DNA from: Pyrenopolyporus hunteri
Lineage: Eukaryota > Ascomycota > Sordariomycetes > Xylariales > Hypoxylaceae
Reading direction: 5' to 3'
Assembly (NCBI GenBank): GCA_902806595.1
Contig: CADCXC010000004.1
Span: 1,302,001-1,366,000, forward strand
Length of the DNA stretch: 64,000 bases
Shown: positions 58,941 to 64,000 of the stretch, piece after piece
Layout of the letters: each line of letters opens with the position of its first letter
Numbering within the stretch: position 1 is the stretch's first letter
Made by a program: the position numbers and the translations under genes
Notes under the pieces: model-generated
Told to the model about the DNA's origin: nothing
The model's database searches: none
What the model saw: the letters and a program-made list of their open reading frames with translations, nothing else

Positions 58941-60566
58941 TTTGGGGGGTTTCTTGTTTCGATAGTTCAGTTTAGCTTGCGGGCTAGTTAGTTGTAGTAA
59001 TGAGTTGGCCAATAAGTACCTCCTTCTATCACCATAAAACGCAAGGAGGAGGGACGGGCTTGCGGATGAAGGAAGATATGAGAATATGAGAACGAGAACG
59101 AGGATATGAGCTTGACGACCCTCGGCTCTTGTGTTACCGTGATTTCCCCGGATATTGCATACATGCCTTTATATACCTTAGGTGGTAGCGTTCCTTACTA
59201 ATACCCGGCCATTGACCAATGAACGCCCACGTAGAGAGATGAATTTGCGCTTTAAGTGCATAAGTGAGGCTTTTCCTATGCTCAACAACGATATTTACTA
59301 TTGTCGAGAGACATTCTGTCCAACCTCAGATGGGCACCTGGGTATTCAATCCTTCTGCGCCGGAGTTTCTTAGATTGATTCGGGGGCCTATTGGTACCTA
59401 AGCATGTTGCATTGTGGCCTCCTTTCATAGGACTGCGAGGGACATAGATAAGCCTTAGGCGAGAGCGTCTGGATTGGTCTGCTTAGGCTTATTATGGAGG
59501 CTCCAGAAATGTTCGTGTACCTTTACTTTGCCGGTCCTGGATGTTGTAATGATGTGAATTCTGAATTATTATATCGGGAATAGTAAGACCCTAGATTCCC
59601 TATTGCTCCCAAGGATCATATAGAAGACGGTAGTCAATTGTCGTATTGGAGGCGAAGTGTGGAAGATGTATACTTGCATCGGGTTTGGTTCGGCCGATAG
59701 AAGTTGGATTAAATTCATTGAACGTGGCGTAGCACCTCACTCAGCCTGATTACGAAGTCGGTCCTGCAGCCACAATCACTCAACCAGACTAAAGGAATCT
59801 TAGCCGCTTATGTAATAGACACAAGTGCGTATGCACGTACTTATGCACGTACCCCTAGACCCCTTTGATGGGTTCCATAAGGGTGGGGCCGTAGGTAGGT
59901 GCTTCTACGTAGTGTATCATGTTACTACCAAAGGTTCGGCTTGTGACGCGGTTTGTCTGAGCTTAGAGCTGTTACCGAACCGTTCACGACTGACGTTACC
60001 GTACCTACTTTAATTCTCCTCCCAACACCTTTTCCTCTTAACAATTTCTTTTTCAGCTGCGAATCCACTCCTTTTTATGAAATATTCTCTCCTAATTCCA
60101 AATCCCTCCGAATCATTACTTTTTGTTTCTGCCAAGAATCATATCTTATTCCTCGCCAAGCAGCATTGCTACTTGTACAATCATTATTCAACCCTCCATC
60201 CACGCGTCCCCCCCTTCTAAGCTCAGCCACATCTCTAAGCTAGTTCAGGTCCTTCGAGCGCCCAATCCTCGGCGCCAACAAACTTTCGCAGCCGACCATC
60301 CGAGGACAGAGCGCACCCTAATATTTGTACTACGCAACAAGTTCTCGACCCTCCAAACCCTTTCTTCCTCTTGCGCAACCCTGATTCCGTCCTCCGGCAT
60401 CCCATCCTAGGGGTATCGAGTTCAACTCAACACCGTCTACGAATATATTCCGCCTTCCTATCGGACCGTAACGAAAAGCCTACCAGCTAGGTACCTACCC
60501 ACCTTACACACGCACAAAGAAAAGCCTCATCACCCACACTCACCCACACCCCAACTCACCACAACC
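58941..60566. other. Divergent intergenic region RIB7 / CYSTM gene
   Basis: This 1.6-kb gap holds both promoters. The last 500 bases before 60567 are C/T-rich with few G, a typical long pyrimidine-rich 5' leader of a highly expressed fungal gene. Frames at 59953-60410 lie inside this leader and look spurious. A TAGGTACCTACC motif is near 60488. Confidence 0.6.
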
Positions 60567-60920
60567 ATGTCCCACAAACCCGACGAACCGCCGGCATACA
60601 TGCCGCCGCAGCAGCCCCAAGCCGCCTACCAGCAAGGCCCAGGGCCCTACGGCGCGCCCCCGCCGCAGGGCGCCTACTACCAGCCGAACCCGAACATGGG
60701 GTACTACCAGCAGGGCGCGGCGCCGCCGCCGCAAGGCGGGTATCCGGGCGGGCCGTACCCGCCGCAGCAGCAGCAGCCGGGGGGCTACTACGGGCAGCCG
60801 GGGTACGCGCCGCAGGGGCAGTACCAGCAGCCGCAGCAGCGGCACGACTCGAGCGACGGGTGTCTGGGGTTCCTGATCGGCATGCTGGCGTGCTGTTGCT
60901 GTTTGGATTGTCTGTTTTAG
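60567..60920 (+). CDS. CYSTM-type small Pro/Gln/Tyr-rich protein
   Basis: One exon encodes 117 residues. Residues 1-92 are Pro, Gln, Gly and Tyr-rich with repeated PPQG, GGYPGG and YYQ units. The C-terminus, CLGFLIGMLACCCCLDCLF (99-117), is the cysteine-rich membrane module of CYSTM proteins. Members are tail-anchored, probably palmitoylated, and often linked to stress tolerance; a specific role cannot be told. The long pyrimidine-rich leader suggests strong expression. The opposite-strand frame at 60540-60953 is a shadow of the GC-rich repeats. Confidence 0.88.
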   Translation: MSHKPDEPPAYMPPQQPQAAYQQGPGPYGAPPPQGAYYQPNPNMGYYQQGAAPPPQGGYPGGPYPPQQQQPGGYYGQPGYAPQGQYQQPQQRHDSSDGCLGFLIGMLACCCCLDCLF

Positions 60921-61493
60921 TAGACGGAGGGGAGGGAAGGGAGAAGGGAGCAAGGAAAGTTTAGGAAGGGGTGGATGGACGAAGTGGTTTCGCGAGATCC
61001 TTAGTTCCTGCTACTTGCGCGTTACGTTCACTGGCTTGAGGCGGCGAAGAAAGAAGGCTCGGGCTAGGATTAGGACGGATAGCCGGCCGCCTAATAGAGG
61101 AATATCAGCCTGAAGAGAACCGCAGAGAGGAAAGGAAGAGAGAAGGTAATGAAATCGTGCGAGGGCCAGGGAGGAATATCGCACCCCGCCGTATCCCCTG
61201 AGCCGGGCGATAGGATAGGGGGGTTAGGATATCACACGACATGCGTACGGAAAGGACGCATATCCCAGGGTTTATGTTGACCCGTAGAGTATATGCATGG
61301 GAGCCGGGCGTTGAGGGCTTAGGGAAACAAGGGTTCTTTTGTAATCACCTCTTTACGGCGTTTTTACTACTGAGGTCAACTTGCGAGGATAACCGCGTCG
61401 GATCAATTCAATATGCTTGCTACTGCTACAGTTCGCTATCGTATTCATCTCTTATACAATGCAACAATGCGGTAAACTACCTGATTTACGCTT
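60921..61493. other. Convergent intergenic region
   Basis: About 570 bases separate the 3' ends of the CYSTM gene and the monooxygenase gene. A G/A-rich stretch follows the CYSTM stop. A plus-strand frame at 61241-61591 overlaps the monooxygenase end and is not convincing. Confidence 0.55.
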
Positions 61494-62985
61494 CTATGCG
61501 GCCACGGCGTTTGCGTGCCCGTTCGTGTATCCGTTCGCCTGCCCGTTGGTATGACCATTTGTATGACCATTTGCCCCGTCTACAAGTGTAGCGTATAGCT
61601 CGTCGAACTTCTCCTGGGTCTCCTTTACGCAGTCGTATGAATAGATCAGATGCTGCACTTCCGGACTGGCCCACTTATCAGGAATCGGCGTCCCCTTCTT
61701 CATGCCTAGTGCGAACTGCCTATCTCTCTCCTCTTTCGCCTTACCCTCACCTAGATGTAGTGTCCGCGCGGAAATCGCAGCCAGCTCAACTAGATACGAC
61801 GTCCTATCCTTCCTTAGTAGCTCGTAGACCTTGAGCGCCTTAGACAGGGCTTCCCTGTCCGCGCCGCCGCCGGGGGCCTTGCTCACAACTTCTGCCAGCA
61901 CGGCGGCGTCCTCGATGGCCATGGCGGCGCCCTGGCTAAGGTGCGGAAGCGTAGGATGACAGGCGTCTCCGACTAGGGCCACAGAGCCCAGAATCCAGCT
62001 TTCGAGAGGCTTATGCGAGCGCAGCCTCCACTCACATACCTCGCCCTCAGGCACCATGTTCAACATCTTTTGAACGATGGGATGGAAGTCCGCGTACACA
62101 TTCAACATGGCCGGCTTGCTGCCACGCGTCGTATACGTGATACTCGGGGCGTCGGCGAAGTTAACATCCGGCTGGCATGTTGACAGGTTGTAAATAGTCT
62201 TGTTACTGATGGGGTATGCTACTATGTGTCGCTTCTCGCCTATCCACCGTAGTGCGCAGTCAGCGTCTAGGAGCTCAAGGAGTTCGGGATCGTGCTCCAT
62301 TTGAGACCGCGTCAGCATGATCCGGTATGCGGCCTGCCCCGTATCCTCGACATCGGCAGTGATGTTAAGGGCGCGTAGCAAGTTGGTGCGTATGGTGGAT
62401 TTAATGCCGTCGGCACCGAGGAGGATATCTGTCTCTACGTCGTAAGGCTCGGCGTTGCGTGGTTGCACCGTGAACACCGTCTTGTCCGGGCCAAATGACT
62501 TAACACCACTTATAGCGCTTGAGAAGTGGAATGTGATGGCCGGCTCTTTCTTGCACCCGTCATATAGGCCGCCGGCTAGCGAAGCGCGGTGTCCCGTGCA
62601 ATGCGGATATCCGTATTTTTCGGCGATATCGGGCATCTCGACGTGAACAAGCTCGCGGTTCGTCGATCCCTCCCGGATGCTTGAGGCCTTGATATTGGTA
62701 GCTTCGGCGTAAATGCCGTCCCAACAGCCCCAGCGGTCCAGTACCCGAGCCATGTTCGGGGCCAACTGGATACCCGCTCCGACGAAGCCCAGGTTCGAAG
62801 CTGTTTCGTAGACATCGATGTGCTTGAAACCTTTCTTGGCAAAGGCAAGGGCACAGGCGAGGCCACCCATACCTGATATATGGAAACATCAGTCGCTATG
62901 AATTTGCAGTTTTCTATCTTGTTTCTTGCCTTGGTAACTCACCAGCGCCAACGACGGATACCCGTAGGTCCCTATAGTCCGACAT
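61494..62985 (-). CDS. FAD-dependent monooxygenase, salicylate hydroxylase-like
   Basis: Two exons (62985-62943, 62872-61494) encode 473 residues. The Rossmann fingerprint is split by the intron: RVSVVGAGMGG at 8-18 with an acidic E near 37 (HIDVYE). The DG motif GADGIKS is at about 167-173 and the GD motif GDACHPTLPHLSQG starts at about 316; all three FAD motifs of class A flavin monooxygenases are present. R near 62 and the GHRASLAGGLY block (about 108-118) fit salicylate-hydroxylase-like enzymes, which hydroxylate aromatic acids using NAD(P)H and oxygen. The C-terminal 20 residues are NGHTNGQANGYTNG-type repeats, which look like a flexible tail. The intron has a GTGAGT donor and is phase 1. 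No neighbouring catabolic or biosynthetic genes indicate the substrate. Confidence 0.92.
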
Positions 62986-64000
62986 ATCGAAAAGTCCAAG
63001 CCAACAAGTGAGTCTATACGAAGATCTTACGGTGTGACAAGATTTTGTTTGCCAACTCAAACGGGGCACAGGTACTATTTGAAATGCTACGAAGCGGGCG
63101 AGGGGATACGATAGACGTAGCCTCAATCTAATGAAGTGCTGCTCCTAGGTAGGACCACCATCGATGCGTGACCCGGGCATTCTGCCGCCCTCCTTAGCAT
63201 AGTTGTCCCGAGGGATGTGATAGAATCAGGCAAGTCTAGACATGGAATCCCCAAGTCTGAACCCAGGGGTGTGGGGCGTGCTGATTGCCGGCTAATGAGG
63301 GGTCGATCCATATCGCGATGGTCCATCGGCATTAGGCTGACTAGGTGATGGATGGTAGGAGAATCATTTCGCCTTCTGTCGCACGGCCTTGTACCTGGCT
63401 GGAGGTTCCCATCGCCTGGGCCTCATCTACGGGTTCCGGTCTAAGGTGCGTCTTAAAACCCGCATGGCGTCCGTTTGTGGGGGGACGTGTATGTAGGGGA
63501 TTGATCTTGTGTATACCGTCCTTTCTGATTCCTGCGGCTCTTCGTCTTAGGTAAATGGAATTCCGGCATGGATTTATATGAATGTGGTTTCTTTTTTACT
63601 AAGTAGCAGGTGGGAGTCGGATCACCCGTCATGCCATTATTCGAAGCACGACGCCAGCTACCTGGGAGCTTGATTTTGCCAATATATTGTACCGGCGTGT
63701 GGATGGTGTAATGTTGTAGAAGTGTGCGCGCTGCTCCGCATCTCCCAGAAATCTCCCAATCTGCGCTTGGGACGTAGGTAATGGCGTAATGGCACTGTAC
63801 GTACCTACCTGTATACCTACTTCTACCACGTGATAGGATCCATGGATCTGTATTCCGTACCTACATCTTTCATACATCAGTGTAGCCGGTTTCGGCAAGT
63901 GGGGTGTGAATCGAACCAAACGCCGAGCGTCCGCGCAAACCTAGCAGCCTACGGTACGGTAGGTACTTAGGTAGGTAGCTTCTAGTCTTATCACGTCCTT
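62986..64000. other. Upstream region of the monooxygenase gene, to window end
   Basis: No gene is recognisable. Frames up to 96 codons (63629-63919, reverse) have no domain. A TACGTACCTACC motif lies near 63797, and GGTAGGTAC-type motifs are at 63958-63978. Confidence 0.5.

Overview
The window is nuclear DNA of a filamentous ascomycete, most likely a Sordariomycete (Pezizomycotina). Genes sit on both strands and carry short introns (mostly 50-100 nt) with GTRAGT-type donors, CTRAC-like branch sites and YAG acceptors. The gene set is typical of such fungi: condensin SMC2, PEX7, a Cue1-like ER protein, a mitochondrial DEAD-box helicase, a Zn2Cys6 regulator, a SigF-like NTF2 protein and RIB7. 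Two transposon-like elements have extremely AT-rich interiors, as expected from repeat-induced point mutation (RIP). There are no operons, CRISPR arrays or ribosome-binding sites to call, and I found no convincing tRNA or rRNA. Gene models below were assembled by hand from reading frames and splice signals.

Layout. 1-2.2 kb: no gene. 2.2-8.3 kb: a MOSC-domain protein (+) convergent with SMC2 (-). 8.3-10.1 kb: divergent intergenic region holding a 284-bp TIR element. 10.1-12.2 kb: Cue1-like protein (+) convergent with a membrane protein of unknown function (-). 13.9-18.6 kb: Mss116-like helicase (+) convergent with PEX7 (-). 18.9-19.8 kb: an 881-bp AT-rich TIR element inside the PEX7/AlkB divergent promoter. 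20.2-22.8 kb: AlkB-type dioxygenase with CUE and GRF domains (+) convergent with a tandem GFA-domain protein (-). 24.7-28.6 kb: an RS-rich single-pass membrane protein (+), a SigF-like NTF2 protein (+), and an in-frame open region beyond its stop. 30.3-33.5 kb: Zn2Cys6 factor (-). 35.7-36.5 kb: a coding-like region broken by two in-frame TAG codons. 37.6-39.5 kb: MFS transporter (-). 39.5-58.0 kb: a gene-poor stretch with microsatellites, TACCTAGGTA-type motifs and eroded fragments. 58.0-63.0 kb: RIB7 (-), a CYSTM-type protein (+) and an FAD monooxygenase (-).

The genes do not form a pathway or a biosynthetic cluster. They are mostly housekeeping functions (chromosome condensation, peroxisome import, mitochondrial RNA metabolism, ER-associated degradation, riboflavin synthesis, nucleic-acid repair). 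The features most worth a second look are the two TIR elements, the in-frame TAG codons inside coding-like sequence at 27338, 35819 and 35870, the duplicated GFA protein, and the gene-poor block with its palindromic repeats.
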